Of a stretch of DNA of 64,000 nucleotides, positions 8,394 through 17,039 are shown one piece after another. Both the position numbers and the translations under genes were made by a program. How positions within the stretch are numbered: the stretch's first letter is position 1; each line of letters starts with the position of its first letter. Origin of the DNA: Roseovarius sp. (GTDB taxonomy: Bacteria; Pseudomonadota; Alphaproteobacteria; Rhodobacterales; Rhodobacteraceae). The notes under the pieces are model-generated. The model was given only the letters and a program-made list of their open reading frames with translations. It was not told where the DNA came from and did no database searches. The stretch covers positions 1 through 64,000 of the forward strand of contig JAJFIA010000011.1 of NCBI GenBank assembly GCA_021775255.1, read 5' to 3'.

Positions 8394-9595
8394 GATCCTG
8401 CCTCCTGTGATCCGGCGCTGCGTTTGGCGACGGTTTCCTCGGCCACGCCTTCACGTCCGAAAAAGGCGATAATGGGCGCGATCAACCCATTGCGGAAGAA
8501 CCTGAGCGTGATCATCAGAAGCAGGCCAAAGATCACCAGCCGCCAGATGGTCATATCCACCTCAACCCCGCCGATGACAAAGCTGTTGCGCAGAAGTTCC
8601 AGCACCACCTGCAGGATAATCGCGCCGATCGCGGCAGCAACAAAGTTTTCAATGCCGCCGATCACGGCCATGGCCACGACAAGGCTCATCTGCAAAAGGA
8701 ACAGCATGTTGGGCGTGATGATCTGCACATAATGCCCCTGTACCGCCCCTGCGGCGGCGGCCATCGCGCAGGTGACGGTAAAGACCAGCACCTTGTAGCG
8801 CACGGTGTTCACGCCCAATGCGGCGGCGGCATCCTGATCTTCGCGCAAGGCCCGCACAAACAGGCCGAACTTGGATCGCGCCAGCCATGTCAGGATCAGC
8901 AAACAGATCAGCAACAGCCCCAGCATGGTGTAATAGGGCGGCAGTTTGGCCGTGGGTCCATAGTAATGGCCCAGCAAGGTTATGCCGTCGGGGTAAAGCG
9001 GCGGCAGTTCAAGCCCGGCCTGACCGCGGGTGATGTTGATCTCGGCCGAGATGGTCGCCTTGAGGATTTCCGAAAACCCCAAGGTAAAGAGCGCCAGATA
9101 GGCCGCGCGCAGACGCAACACCAGCATGCCCACAAGAAAGCCGGCAAAGCCGCCCATGATGGTGCCCAGCAGGATGCCCAAAAACACCGGCATGGGGGTG
9201 ACTTTAACCGTATCGCCCCAGACATCCATCGCCTGTCGCAGGCAATCCTGGGTCAGCGTTGTCGAGGTCACGCCAATCGGGTTCACCACAATCAGGTATT
9301 GCCCGAAAAAGCCCATCTCGGTGCAAAGCCCGGTGGGCTCAGGCGAGATGTAGAAGTAGTGGCAGAAAAGACCCGTGGTATAGGCCCCGATCGCCATGAA
9401 GCCCATGTGACCAAAGGAAAACTGCCCGGCATATCCCGACAACATCGACCAGCTTGCCGCCAGAATGGCGTAGAAAAAGCCGGTGATCATGATGTGCATG
9501 ATGTAGTCGTAATCGCCCTTCGAATAGACCAACGGGAAAACCAGCAGCAGGATCAGGAACATGCCACCTGCAAGGTTGGGGATTTGCTTTTTCAT
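8390..9595 (-). CDS. livM: Branched-chain-type amino acid ABC transporter, permease (LivM)
   Basis: An inner-membrane permease of about 401 residues with many hydrophobic helices. The LivM signature region LSGYAGQFSFGHMGFMAIGAY lies near residues 50-70 and the cytoplasmic coupling loop contains ALREDQDAAAALGVN. The open frame extends to 9634, but GAGGGG lies 6 bases before ATG 9595 (MKKQIPNLAG), 10 bp after the livH stop, making that the better start. A loop of about 60 residues after helix 3 (between SPEPTGLC and DCLRQAMD) is longer than in textbook LivM. Confidence 0.85.
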   Translation of the reverse strand: MKKQIPNLAGGMFLILLLVFPLVYSKGDYDYIMHIMITGFFYAILAASWSMLSGYAGQFSFGHMGFMAIGAYTTGLFCHYFYISPEPTGLCTEMGFFGQYLIVVNPIGVTSTTLTQDCLRQAMDVWGDTVKVTPMPVFLGILLGTIMGGFAGFLVGMLVLRLRAAYLALFTLGFSEILKATISAEINITRGQAGLELPPLYPDGITLLGHYYGPTAKLPPYYTMLGLLLICLLILTWLARSKFGLFVRALREDQDAAAALGVNTVRYKVLVFTVTCAMAAAAGAVQGHYVQIITPNMLFLLQMSLVVAMAVIGGIENFVAAAIGAIILQVVLELLRNSFVIGGVEVDMTIWRLVIFGLLLMITLRFFRNGLIAPIIAFFGREGVAEETVAKRSAGSQEAGS

Positions 9596-9605
9596 CTTCA
9601 TCCCC

Positions 9606-10862
9606 TCAATGCTGGCCATGGGTGCTGCTGGCAAAGCGGCGCCCGAACATGCCGGTGGGCCTGAGCAGCAGCGTGAGCGTCAGCACGATCATCCCGTAGG
9701 CCGGGATATAGCTGGCCGCCTTCTGGGCATCCGGCACACAACCGGTGCCTGCGGCCTCGACCATGCCGACCATGATACCGCCAAGGAATGCGCCGGGGAG
9801 CGAGCCAAGCCCGCCAAGCACCACGATGACAAAACTGCGCATCGCCGGGATGGCGCCCACCTGTGGCAGCCAACTGAACGCCTGCACCAGCAACGCGCCG
9901 GCAAGGGCGGCAATCATCCCGCCAAGGGCAAAGGCCAGCATGTTCATCCGGTCGGGGTTGATCCCGGCAATGGCCGCACCTTCACGGTCCTGGCTGACAG
10001 CGCGCAGGGCTTTTCCCGTCCAGGTACGGTGCAGCAGATATAACAGCGCCAGCAGGACAAAAATGCAGGTAAGCGCCGCCGTCAGGCGCGGGCTTGAGAT
10101 CGAGACCTGATCAAACAGCGTAAGGCTGCCGCGCGATGTTTTGATCCAGACCGGATCGCCATCTTCGGGAAATTGCCATCGCGGGAAAGACAGGTAACGC
10201 TGTACCTTGACCGGGTTGGCCCCGGCAGTGGCCTGTACGAAATATTGCAAGGTGAAGGCCAACCCGAATGTAACCAGAATGCCGTATTCGACCGGCCGGT
10301 CAATCTTGCCGTGGTACATCGGCGTTAGCATCAGGCGCTCAAACACGGCCCCCAGAACAAAGGCGATGGCACAAGCGCCCATTACGCCAATCAGCGGGCT
10401 GACACCCGGAAACCAGACGGCGGTGATATAATAAACCGACATGCCGCCGATCATGTAAAATTCGCCATGGGCAAAGCTGACCACGCCGAGGATCGAGAAT
10501 ATCAGCGACAGGCCCAAAGCCATGAAGCCGTAAATGATGCCGATGATCAGCCCGTTCACGAACTGGCTGGCCACGAACCCCCCCGAGGTGACACAGATAT
10601 TTTCAGGATCGGCAAAGCTGAAGGTGACAGCGACAATCAGGACAGTCAGCAGACCAAGGCCAACTGTCAGATAGCCCGATTTTGTCGGCGTTCTTGACCA
10701 CAACGCCGCGATGCCCACCGGCCCCAAAGCAGCCCCGGCCATGGCCCCCATGAAATTGGCATTGGACGTGTCCAGATCGCGCGCCAGATAGCGGCGCTTG
10801 ATCATGATGCTGCCAATGATCGACCAGACAATCATCCAGATGACAACGCCGAAAAAAAGCAT
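9606..10862 (-). CDS. livH: Branched-chain-type amino acid ABC transporter, permease (LivH) with N-terminal extension
   Basis: A permease with the LivH core starting around residue 105: NGLIIGIIYGFMALGLSLIF, then GVVSFAHGEFYMIGG and the ALRAVSQDREGAAIAGIN coupling loop. Ordinary LivH proteins have about 290-310 residues; this one has about 418 from ATG 10862 (MLFFGVVIWMIVWS). Roughly 100 extra N-terminal residues contain two more hydrophobic segments (residues 1-20 and about 65-85). The frame is open further, to 10931, but that would read into the hairpin after the binding-protein gene. Confidence 0.85.
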   Translation of the reverse strand: MLFFGVVIWMIVWSIIGSIMIKRRYLARDLDTSNANFMGAMAGAALGPVGIAALWSRTPTKSGYLTVGLGLLTVLIVAVTFSFADPENICVTSGGFVASQFVNGLIIGIIYGFMALGLSLIFSILGVVSFAHGEFYMIGGMSVYYITAVWFPGVSPLIGVMGACAIAFVLGAVFERLMLTPMYHGKIDRPVEYGILVTFGLAFTLQYFVQATAGANPVKVQRYLSFPRWQFPEDGDPVWIKTSRGSLTLFDQVSISSPRLTAALTCIFVLLALLYLLHRTWTGKALRAVSQDREGAAIAGINPDRMNMLAFALGGMIAALAGALLVQAFSWLPQVGAIPAMRSFVIVVLGGLGSLPGAFLGGIMVGMVEAAGTGCVPDAQKAASYIPAYGMIVLTLTLLLRPTGMFGRRFASSTHGQH

Positions 10863-10913
10863 TGGTAATTCCACGGTATCCCCCGATCCATACCCCGGGC
10901 TGCCCCGGTTGTT

Positions 10914-10952
10914 ATTTTTCCCCGGGCGCAAACGGCCTGCCTGCGCCCGGGG
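10914..10952 (-). terminator. Strong hairpin between binding-protein gene and livH
   Basis: On the minus strand, CCCCGGGCGCA (10952-10942) and TGCGCCCGGGG (10930-10920) form a perfect 11-bp stem with an 11-nt loop, followed by AAAAATAA rather than a T run. It starts 15 bp after the binding-protein stop. Hairpins here in solute-binding-protein operons usually protect the upstream mRNA or attenuate readthrough, giving more binding protein than permease; that role is inferred. Confidence 0.7.
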
Positions 10953-10966
10953 ATATGTGCATTGGC

Positions 10967-12202
10967 TTACTCGGTCACGATAATCGCATCACCGGTCTTG
11001 TAGGCATCCGGGAAAACGATCGTGGCTTCGCCCGAATTTTCGCCTTCTTCCTGATACTGGATCATCGTCAGGGCAACGTCGGGCCACTGGTGCCACCATT
11101 CATCGCCATGGCCATCCTCAGATGGGGCTTTACCGGTGCCATAGGGGAAGAAAATCTTGCCCAATGTGCCGTTATGCTGAATGCCCTCAAGGGCCGCAAC
11201 AATGGCATCACCATCGGTTGATCCGGCCTCGTTGATGGCCTGTGCCAGAATCGCAATCGAATCATAAGCCTCCATGGCATAGCTCTCAACCGCGCCCTTT
11301 CCGGTCTTTTCCTTGTATGCGGCGGCAAAGGCCTTGCCCTCATCGGTAAACATGCTTTCGGGCACACCGATGCGCTGTACGAAAGCATAATTGCCATCCG
11401 GTACGTTTTCCCAGTAAGCCTTGGATTCAAGCGAAACCTGGCTGGCGACAAACGGCACATCCATCGGCCCGATGCCCGCATCTGCGGCTTGCTGGGCAAA
11501 GTTGTAGCCCGCCTCACCGGTGGCCAGCGTGATGATCATGTCAGGCCTGTCGGCCTTGATCCGCTCAACAATGCCCGCATAATCCTGTGTGCCAATGTCG
11601 ATGGAATAGACCGATGTTTCGATACCACCCGTGGCAAGGCCGGCCTTGGTTTCTTCCGCCGCCGGGATGCCGTAATCGGTATTCTCGGTCAGGATCGCCA
11701 CTTTTTTGATGCCCGGAATTGTCAGGACATATTGCCAGATTGTCGAGGAAGCCCAAGAGCTTAGCGGAGCGATACGGAAGACATATTTCTGCTTGTCGCC
11801 GGTAATTGTGTCATTCCACGTCTCGGCAAAGACAACCGGCACGCCGCGCGCATTGGCCACATCCTTGGACGCCACCCCGACCGAGCTGTGATAGCCCCCG
11901 CCGACGGCAACAACACCGTCCTGGGTGATGAATTTCTCCATCAGCGCGGTGCCCTTTTCTGGCAGGCCTTCGGTATCGCCGATCACCACTTCAATATCGC
12001 AACCCAGAACACCGCCAGCCGCGTTTATGTCAGCCTCGGCAAGCAGCATCGCGTCGCGCATCGCCTCACCGCCGACAACGGTGCCGGGGGCGGAAAGCGG
12101 CGCCATGCCACCGATCTTGATCGGACAATCCGCAGCGAACACGCTGCCAGACGCCATGATTGCGCCAACCGCGGTGGCGGTCAGCAGTTTGAAATTGGTC
12201 AT
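10967..12202 (-). CDS. ABC transporter substrate-binding protein (LivK family, periplasmic)
   Basis: A 411-residue type I periplasmic binding protein. The Sec signal peptide MTNFKLLTATAVGAIMASGS ends near VFA-ADC. Mature domain blocks: IGGMAPLSAPG, AEADINAAGGVLGCDIEVV, TENTDYGIPAAEETKAG and the C-terminal GTLGKIFF-type strand. The start has an excellent ribosome site (GGGAGGAATTT before ATG). First gene of the catabolic operon, transcribed away from the LysR gene at 12,305. Ligand inferred to be an amino acid or amine handled by the downstream enzymes. Confidence 0.9.
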   Translation of the reverse strand: MTNFKLLTATAVGAIMASGSVFAADCPIKIGGMAPLSAPGTVVGGEAMRDAMLLAEADINAAGGVLGCDIEVVIGDTEGLPEKGTALMEKFITQDGVVAVGGGYHSSVGVASKDVANARGVPVVFAETWNDTITGDKQKYVFRIAPLSSWASSTIWQYVLTIPGIKKVAILTENTDYGIPAAEETKAGLATGGIETSVYSIDIGTQDYAGIVERIKADRPDMIITLATGEAGYNFAQQAADAGIGPMDVPFVASQVSLESKAYWENVPDGNYAFVQRIGVPESMFTDEGKAFAAAYKEKTGKGAVESYAMEAYDSIAILAQAINEAGSTDGDAIVAALEGIQHNGTLGKIFFPYGTGKAPSEDGHGDEWWHQWPDVALTMIQYQEEGENSGEATIVFPDAYKTGDAIIVTE

Positions 12203-12283
12203 AAATTCCTCCCTTGGAAATGGCCCGTTAACCCGGGCCTATGCGCGAACTATTGCAAGGGTTGCTGAATTCACTCAAATCAA

Positions 12284-12295
12284 TAATACCTATTA
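12284..12295. promoter_or_regulatory. Candidate LysR operator in the divergent intergenic region
   Basis: TAATA-CC-TATTA is a short dyad in the 102-bp gap between the binding-protein gene and the divergent LysR gene, the standard location for a LysR-type control site. It sits 10 bp before the regulator start, so it may also serve autoregulation. It is small and AT-rich, so it could be chance. Confidence 0.35.
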
Positions 12296-12304
12296 ACTAC
12301 ATAG

Positions 12305-13285
12305 ATGAAAATTATGGGGGCCGTTTTGGTCAGATCTGAGAAATTTGTAACCAACCTTGACTGGAACCTTCTGCGCACGTTCGTCGTGATCGTCGAGGAG
12401 GGCAGTATTACCAGCGCAGCCACGCGGTTACTGCGCCGCCAACCGACCGTCAGCGCCGCCTTGCGCCGGTTGGAAATGCAGATCGGCAACAAGCTGATCG
12501 AGCGCGGAGGCGGTATTTTCCGATTAACCGCTGCGGGGCGTGGGCTTTACCAGGAATGCATTGATATCTATGGAAATATCGCGCGGCTGGAAGATCTGGC
12601 ACAGGCCGCCACCAAGGAAATGACAGGCAATATCCGCATCCTTCTGGCCAGCCATGTGGTGACGCCAATCTTGGATAAGGTGTTGACAGAATTCCACCGT
12701 GAACATCCCGATGTGACCTTTTCAATTGATGTGGAATCCAGCCGGGAAGTGACTCAGGGCGTACTCGAAAAATCCGCAGCCCTTGGGATTTGCCTGCTTG
12801 ATCGGCGGATTGCAAAGCTGGAATATGAGCTGATCTACCGCGAATATTTTGGATTTTTTTGTGGCCCGGCGCATCCGCTTTATGGTCAGGAGAACCTTAC
12901 TCTTGACGATTTGCGCCAATGTTCGGGCGTCTCATTTGAAACCGACAGTATGGAAGATGCGCTGCGCCCGGTTGCCAAGTTCCGGAAAATGCATGACCTG
13001 AATCACAATATCGTCGGTCATTCCGCCAATCTCGAAGAGGTCAGGCGTATGATCATGTGTGGCCTCGGGATCGGGCCGCTGCCGATCCATGTAGTGGCGC
13101 AGGACAGGGGCGACAAATCCCTATGGCGGCTTCCGCCCTATGCCGATCCGCCTGCAGTGGATATTTTTGTGGTCACAAATCCCACAAAACGGCTGAGCAA
13201 GGCCGAAGCCACTTTCATCAAGGTTCTGAAACGGCAGATCACACAAGAGACCGTCGCCGAGCGCACGTATTCCAGCGGATCTTAG
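12305..13285 (+). CDS. LysR-type transcriptional regulator of the adjacent operon
   Basis: A 326-residue LTTR. The winged HTH spans about residues 18-77 (LDWNLLRTFVVIVEEGSITSAATRLLRRQPTVSAALRRLE, read in two pieces), then a LysR substrate domain beginning GNIRILLASHVV. It is divergent from the transporter-enzyme operon and separated by about 100 bp, so regulation of that operon is the natural inference. Two starts are possible, 12305 and ATG 12314 or later; no clear ribosome site decides. If the operon degrades D-glutamate this would be the functional counterpart of a DgcR-type regulator, which I cannot verify here. Confidence 0.85.
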   Translation: MKIMGAVLVRSEKFVTNLDWNLLRTFVVIVEEGSITSAATRLLRRQPTVSAALRRLEMQIGNKLIERGGGIFRLTAAGRGLYQECIDIYGNIARLEDLAQAATKEMTGNIRILLASHVVTPILDKVLTEFHREHPDVTFSIDVESSREVTQGVLEKSAALGICLLDRRIAKLEYELIYREYFGFFCGPAHPLYGQENLTLDDLRQCSGVSFETDSMEDALRPVAKFRKMHDLNHNIVGHSANLEEVRRMIMCGLGIGPLPIHVVAQDRGDKSLWRLPPYADPPAVDIFVVTNPTKRLSKAEATFIKVLKRQITQETVAERTYSSGS

Positions 13286-13573
13286 CTGATGTCAGCCTCA
13301 GGTGAAGAAACCGCAAAGCTTCGGCAGGTGGTTTTCAGGTCTTTCGGTCATTTGCATCGCTGTGTGTTTTCGTGCTGCTCTATGTTGCCTATGAAGCTGA
13401 GGAGCAGGCCTGCGAAGCCCTTGCTGCCTTCCCCGAGGCCAGTTCGCAGGGCGCGCCCTGCGTTAACGGCTACACGAGTGGAGGCGTTGTTCAAGTACCC
13501 CGGGAAACCAACGCTGATTGCAGTGCCAGGAATGTGCCATGGAATCCACCACCGCCTGTATATACAAGGGCAA
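13286..13573. other. 288-bp convergent intergenic region, no confident gene
   Basis: Between the LysR stop and the ExbD stop. One plus-strand frame opening after 13,305 contains a hydrophobic stretch (FASLCVFVLLYVAY) and then a Cys-containing segment, and runs into the antisense of the ExbD gene to 13,656. It has no ATG or ribosome site. It may be the remains of a small membrane protein gene or chance. No clear terminator is visible. Confidence 0.4.
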
Positions 13574-13960
13574 TCATTCCAGCCCTCTTTCTGTCACGAT
13601 CATCACACGCAAGGCCCCTGCCGCGCGAAGCTCACGCGCCAGATTTACCAGGGTAACCGCGGATAGCGCCGCATCCGGCACGATCCGGACCACCTCGCGT
13701 TCATTTTCGGGGCGCGCGGCATAGAACGCCTGAGCCGAAGCGATGGCCTTGCCCCGATATGTCAGCCTGCCATCCGGATGCACCACAAGCGTATCGGGCG
13801 GCGCGCGCCCTTCCAGATCAGAGGTGCGCACAAGCCTGAGATCCTTGTCCAGCGGCTGCGCCAATGTGCCGGCCACCATGAAGAATACAAGCATCAGGAA
13901 AACGACATTGATCAGCGCAATCGTGGGCTCAAGCCGGGTTTTGTTTAGGGGTTTGCGCAT
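13574..13960 (-). CDS. ExbD/TolR family protein, second copy
   Basis: A 128-residue protein with the ExbD layout: short cytoplasmic N-terminus, one membrane helix (IALINVVFLMLVFFMVAGTLA, residues about 16-36) and a periplasmic domain. The usual membrane aspartate (D25 of E. coli ExbD) appears replaced by Asn in ALINVVF. Its start shares one base with the preceding exbD stop (TAATG). As the last gene of the TonB cluster it probably forms a mixed or alternative ExbD subunit. Confidence 0.8.
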   Translation of the reverse strand: MRKPLNKTRLEPTIALINVVFLMLVFFMVAGTLAQPLDKDLRLVRTSDLEGRAPPDTLVVHPDGRLTYRGKAIASAQAFYAARPENEREVVRIVPDAALSAVTLVNLARELRAAGALRVMIVTERGLE

Positions 13961-14340
13961 TACGAGCCCAGCACGTTGATCTTGAGGCGCTCGATGCGGC
14001 GCAGGATGACAAGAACATCGGCCAGCCTTTGCGCCGTCACATCGTCGTGCAGGCTGACGATCACTTGCAGGGTTTCAGCCTGCGGGGAAATGCCAGCAAA
14101 TGTGCCCGGCAGCGCCCCGATCACAACATCCTGCCCATCCACGCGCAGATCATTTTCGCCCAGTTGCAGAAAGCTCATTTTAACGTCACTTGTGCCAGCC
14201 CCGCCTGCACCGGCGGTGGAAAGTTCGACCTCGGCAAACCGCGAGAATGTTGAAGAAAGCATGAAAAACAGCAGCAATAGGAAGATGACATCAATCAGCG
14301 ATGTCATCGTCAGGCGCCGCCGCCGGGTTCGCTTACGCAT
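13960..14340 (-). CDS. exbD: ExbD/TolR family biopolymer transport protein, first copy
   Basis: About 126 residues from ATG 14340 (MRKRTRRRRLTMTSLIDVIF); the frame is open to 14406 but that would read well into the upstream gene. One membrane helix follows the basic start and includes the proton-pathway aspartate in SLIDVIFLLLLFFMLSSTF. The start overlaps the ExbB-like stop by 8 bases (ATGCGTAA). Works with ExbB to couple the proton gradient to TonB. Confidence 0.85.
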   Translation of the reverse strand: MRKRTRRRRLTMTSLIDVIFLLLLFFMLSSTFSRFAEVELSTAGAGGAGTSDVKMSFLQLGENDLRVDGQDVVIGALPGTFAGISPQAETLQVIVSLHDDVTAQRLADVLVILRRIERLKINVLGS

Positions 14341-14986
14341 GGCTTGGCTCCGGGGCGGTTTGCGCAGCGGGATCGCGGCGGCCCTGAGGATGCAGCACTG
14401 TTGCAATCGCCCGCCCGGCGGTCACGCGCTCTGCGTCCATCCGCCCTTCAAACCAGCTTAGGACCATGGCCGTGGGCATCGCCACCGCAAGGCCAACGGC
14501 CGTGGTCAACAGCGCCACCCAAATACCCCCCGCCAGAAGCGAGGGATCAACCTGCGCGCCTGCATCCTGCAGCGATTGAAACGCTTTGATCATGCCCAGC
14601 ACCGTACCGAAAAGGCCCAAAAGCGGCGCAATCTGTGCGACGCTGTCCAGCAGACGAAACCCGCTTTCCAGCCGGGCAAACCGCACTTCGGCTTCCGCCT
14701 CGAGGCGTTTGGCATCCTCCGGCCCGGCGGCAAAACCCATCTCAATAACCGGCGCAAGATAGCTTGTGGAGTGTTTCAGCGCGCTTAGTGCGGCACTTCT
14801 GTCACCCCTGTCCCAGGCGGCAACGGATTCTTTCAAGGCCCGATGCCGGCCAACCCCGGCAGTGGAAAACTGCCAGATCTTGTATAAAACGGCAGCTAAG
14901 GTAATGACCGAAATAACCAGCAATAGCACCACGACCGGCCCGCCAAGATCAGCCGTCTGGCGCAGAATTTCAACAATACCGGTCAT
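14333..14986 (-). CDS. exbB: MotA/TolQ/ExbB proton channel family protein
   Basis: 217 residues with three membrane helices: VVVLLLVISVITLAAVLYKIW near residues 18-38, then two in the conserved block IAPLLGLFGTVLGMIKAFQSL (about 117-137) and WVALLTTAVGLAVAMPTAMVL. The GLLGTVxGMIxAF and ALxTTAxGLxVAxP signatures identify the family. It lies between the periplasmic protein gene (4-bp overlap) and two exbD genes, in a complete TonB energising cluster. Confidence 0.9.
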   Translation of the reverse strand: MTGIVEILRQTADLGGPVVVLLLVISVITLAAVLYKIWQFSTAGVGRHRALKESVAAWDRGDRSAALSALKHSTSYLAPVIEMGFAAGPEDAKRLEAEAEVRFARLESGFRLLDSVAQIAPLLGLFGTVLGMIKAFQSLQDAGAQVDPSLLAGGIWVALLTTAVGLAVAMPTAMVLSWFEGRMDAERVTAGRAIATVLHPQGRRDPAAQTAPEPSHA

Positions 14987-15417
14987 CCGATCACCTCAAT
15001 ATTTGTGCGCGTGTCAAGGATCAAACCCGCCTCGCAGGCGGTGTCGGCCAGATCCGGCGCTTCGCATGTATGGGCGCCGTTGATCAGAACCTTGCTCAAT
15101 CCGTCGCAGGCAATACCCGGGACGGAAAACTGACGCACCCGCGGGCGGCGGGGCGGCAGGGTGCCGAAATCAAAAAGGGTTAGCCGGTCCACCTGTCCCG
15201 CACTGTCAAACAAAACGGTTTCATAGACCACCTTCCCGATCTGGCTGGCATAGCCGTTGGTTACCAGAAAAGTCAGCGTACAGCCCTCCTTGGTGGATTT
15301 CACCGCATTCAATTCAATGGATATAGCGTTGCCCAGCTCTGTTTCCTGCGCCACTGCTGCGGTGGCAAGGGGAAGGCTGGCAGCAATCATCACAACCGCC
15401 CTTCGGAGTTTCTTCAT
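14983..15417 (-). CDS. Secreted protein of the TonB cluster, function unknown
   Basis: 144 residues from ATG 15417, chosen because AAAGGAAG sits 6-8 bases upstream. The signal peptide MKKLRRAVVMIAASLPLATA is cut near AVAQ. The mature part contains four cysteines (GCTL, IACDG, HTCEA, TACEA), suggesting disulfides in the periplasm. It sits between the tonB-like gene and exbB and overlaps exbB by 4 bases, so it is probably an accessory to this TonB system. I do not recognise a named domain. Confidence 0.75.
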   Translation of the reverse strand: MKKLRRAVVMIAASLPLATAAVAQETELGNAISIELNAVKSTKEGCTLTFLVTNGYASQIGKVVYETVLFDSAGQVDRLTLFDFGTLPPRRPRVRQFSVPGIACDGLSKVLINGAHTCEAPDLADTACEAGLILDTRTNIEVIG

Positions 15418-15553
15418 CTGCATCTTCCTTTTCTGATGGCACATTGCCTGCATATCTCAGGCACGCTGCGTTTTACATTTCAAAATTGCGCCCCTGACCA
15501 GCAAGACAGGCGGCAAAACGATCCTTGGTGCTTGATGCGGAAACCTCATGCGA

Positions 15554-16771
15554 TCACCTGTTGCGGTACGTAAAGACCAGCGTCTGACTGGTGCCTTGTG
15601 GCGTGGGCGGGAAGGGGGCCGCGCTTCGAACCTGGGCGCGGGCGGCGCGTTCAATACCTCTGGAGCCGGAGCTTCTGATCACCCTGACCCAGGCAAGTGT
15701 TCCGTTGGGGTTGATCTGGAACTGCACCTGGGCCGTTCCGCTTAGCGCGCCATAGAGACTTGGAGAGCGATTGAGCTGAACCAGAACCTGACCAACATAA
15801 TTGGTGGTGCTCGAATTCCCCGATGCGCGGGAGCCGCTAAAGCCATTCGCCCCGGACCGGGAGCCGCCGCCATAGGCAAGCAGATTGACACCGCTGCGTT
15901 TGAATGCGGTCAGGGGCGATTCGATAACCCCGGAAGAATTCCCGCTTTGAACGCCCGGCTGTACGCCCAAAGCCTCGGCTGATGGGCGCTCTTTTGGTGG
16001 GCGCAGCGATCTGGCAACGGCCGAAAGGGATCCGTCACTGCTTTCCTCCGCTGTCAGAATCTCGGGGTCATCGGGCAGGGATGCAACTGTTATATCGGGC
16101 TGTTCAGGCACCAGCAGCTCGGGTTCAGGCTGGATTGCTGGGCCGGGCGCATCCGCCACCGCCATACTGGCGGTTGGCTCAGCGCTTGCATCCGCTGCGC
16201 CTTGCGGTTCCTCAGGGGCGGTATCGGGCTCAACCGGCTGCAAACCCGCGATGTTTGCGTTTGTTTCATCTTCGCCGCCTGAGGGGTTTGCAGATGCGGG
16301 CGCGGGGGCATTGTTTTCGGATGGCTCAGCGCTGTCCGGCTCTGTCACCTTAGCCGTTCCGGTGTCAGGCGTGACCACGTCTTGCGGATTGTCGGATGCA
16401 ACCAGCGCCTGGGGCATGGGTGTCACGTCGGTCACCGGCTGCGGCGATGTCACGGCGGGGGGCTCAGGAACCGAGGCAGTCTCTGGTGCGGCGGCCTCGG
16501 TGAGGGGTCTGGCAATATCCTCAAACCCGCCTCCTACATCCAGCTGCTCAGAGGGGCCTTCACCGGATGATGGCGGCATTTCTTCACGCACCAGTAAATT
16601 CAAACCCAGCCCATGCATGAACAAGGACAGCAAAACCGCCGCCACCGCAACAAGAACTGACCCCCTGATCATCCGCGGATTGGCCCTGTTAACAAAGCGA
16701 TAAACCGCGCCCCGCCGCGCCGGAACAGCATTGCCGCGCAAATCAGTCAGGTCAAGGCGGTGTAATGACAT
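15554..16771 (-). CDS. tonB: TonB family energy transducer
   Basis: About 405 residues from MSLHRLDLTD (16771). One membrane helix at roughly residues 32-58 (SVLVAVAAVLLSLFMHGLGL), a long Pro/Ala/Glu-rich periplasmic spacer, a Ser/Gly-rich linker, and a C-terminal TonB domain: YVGQVLVQLNRSPSLYG through GTAQVQFQINPNGTL to AAPFPPTPQG. It should pass ExbB/D energy to outer-membrane receptors; no receptor gene is in the window. First gene of the tonB-secreted protein-exbB-exbD-exbD cluster. Confidence 0.85.
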   Translation of the reverse strand: MSLHRLDLTDLRGNAVPARRGAVYRFVNRANPRMIRGSVLVAVAAVLLSLFMHGLGLNLLVREEMPPSSGEGPSEQLDVGGGFEDIARPLTEAAAPETASVPEPPAVTSPQPVTDVTPMPQALVASDNPQDVVTPDTGTAKVTEPDSAEPSENNAPAPASANPSGGEDETNANIAGLQPVEPDTAPEEPQGAADASAEPTASMAVADAPGPAIQPEPELLVPEQPDITVASLPDDPEILTAEESSDGSLSAVARSLRPPKERPSAEALGVQPGVQSGNSSGVIESPLTAFKRSGVNLLAYGGGSRSGANGFSGSRASGNSSTTNYVGQVLVQLNRSPSLYGALSGTAQVQFQINPNGTLAWVRVIRSSGSRGIERAARAQVRSAAPFPPTPQGTSQTLVFTYRNR

Positions 16772-17039
16772 GATCGGGCTTCTCATCTGTGCAACGCCGG
16801 GCGCTGCGGGTTTTTGAGCCTAGGCACCACCGGCCAGTGCCTTTTGCTTTTATCATGCAGGGCAATGCCACGGAAGGGACACCAACATCATTGTGATCAA
16901 AGGGTTATCCACCATCCGGCGTTGCGGCTGTTTGCATCCCGATACTGCTGCGCCATACATGGGGCAAGTTGTGACATTTTCAATGGCGACACAGGGCCGC
17001 ACATGCCGGGTGCCCCTGCATCAATTTGGCACTACCCGA

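Noticed and set aside
13372-13656. A plus-strand frame with a hydrophobic start (LLYVAYEAEEQ)
   Set aside because: No ATG or ribosome site, half of it antisense to the ExbD gene; left as an open note only.
16905-16915. TTATCCACC resembling a DnaA box upstream of tonB
   Set aside because: A single copy without neighbouring boxes or an AT-rich unwinding region; not evidence of an origin.
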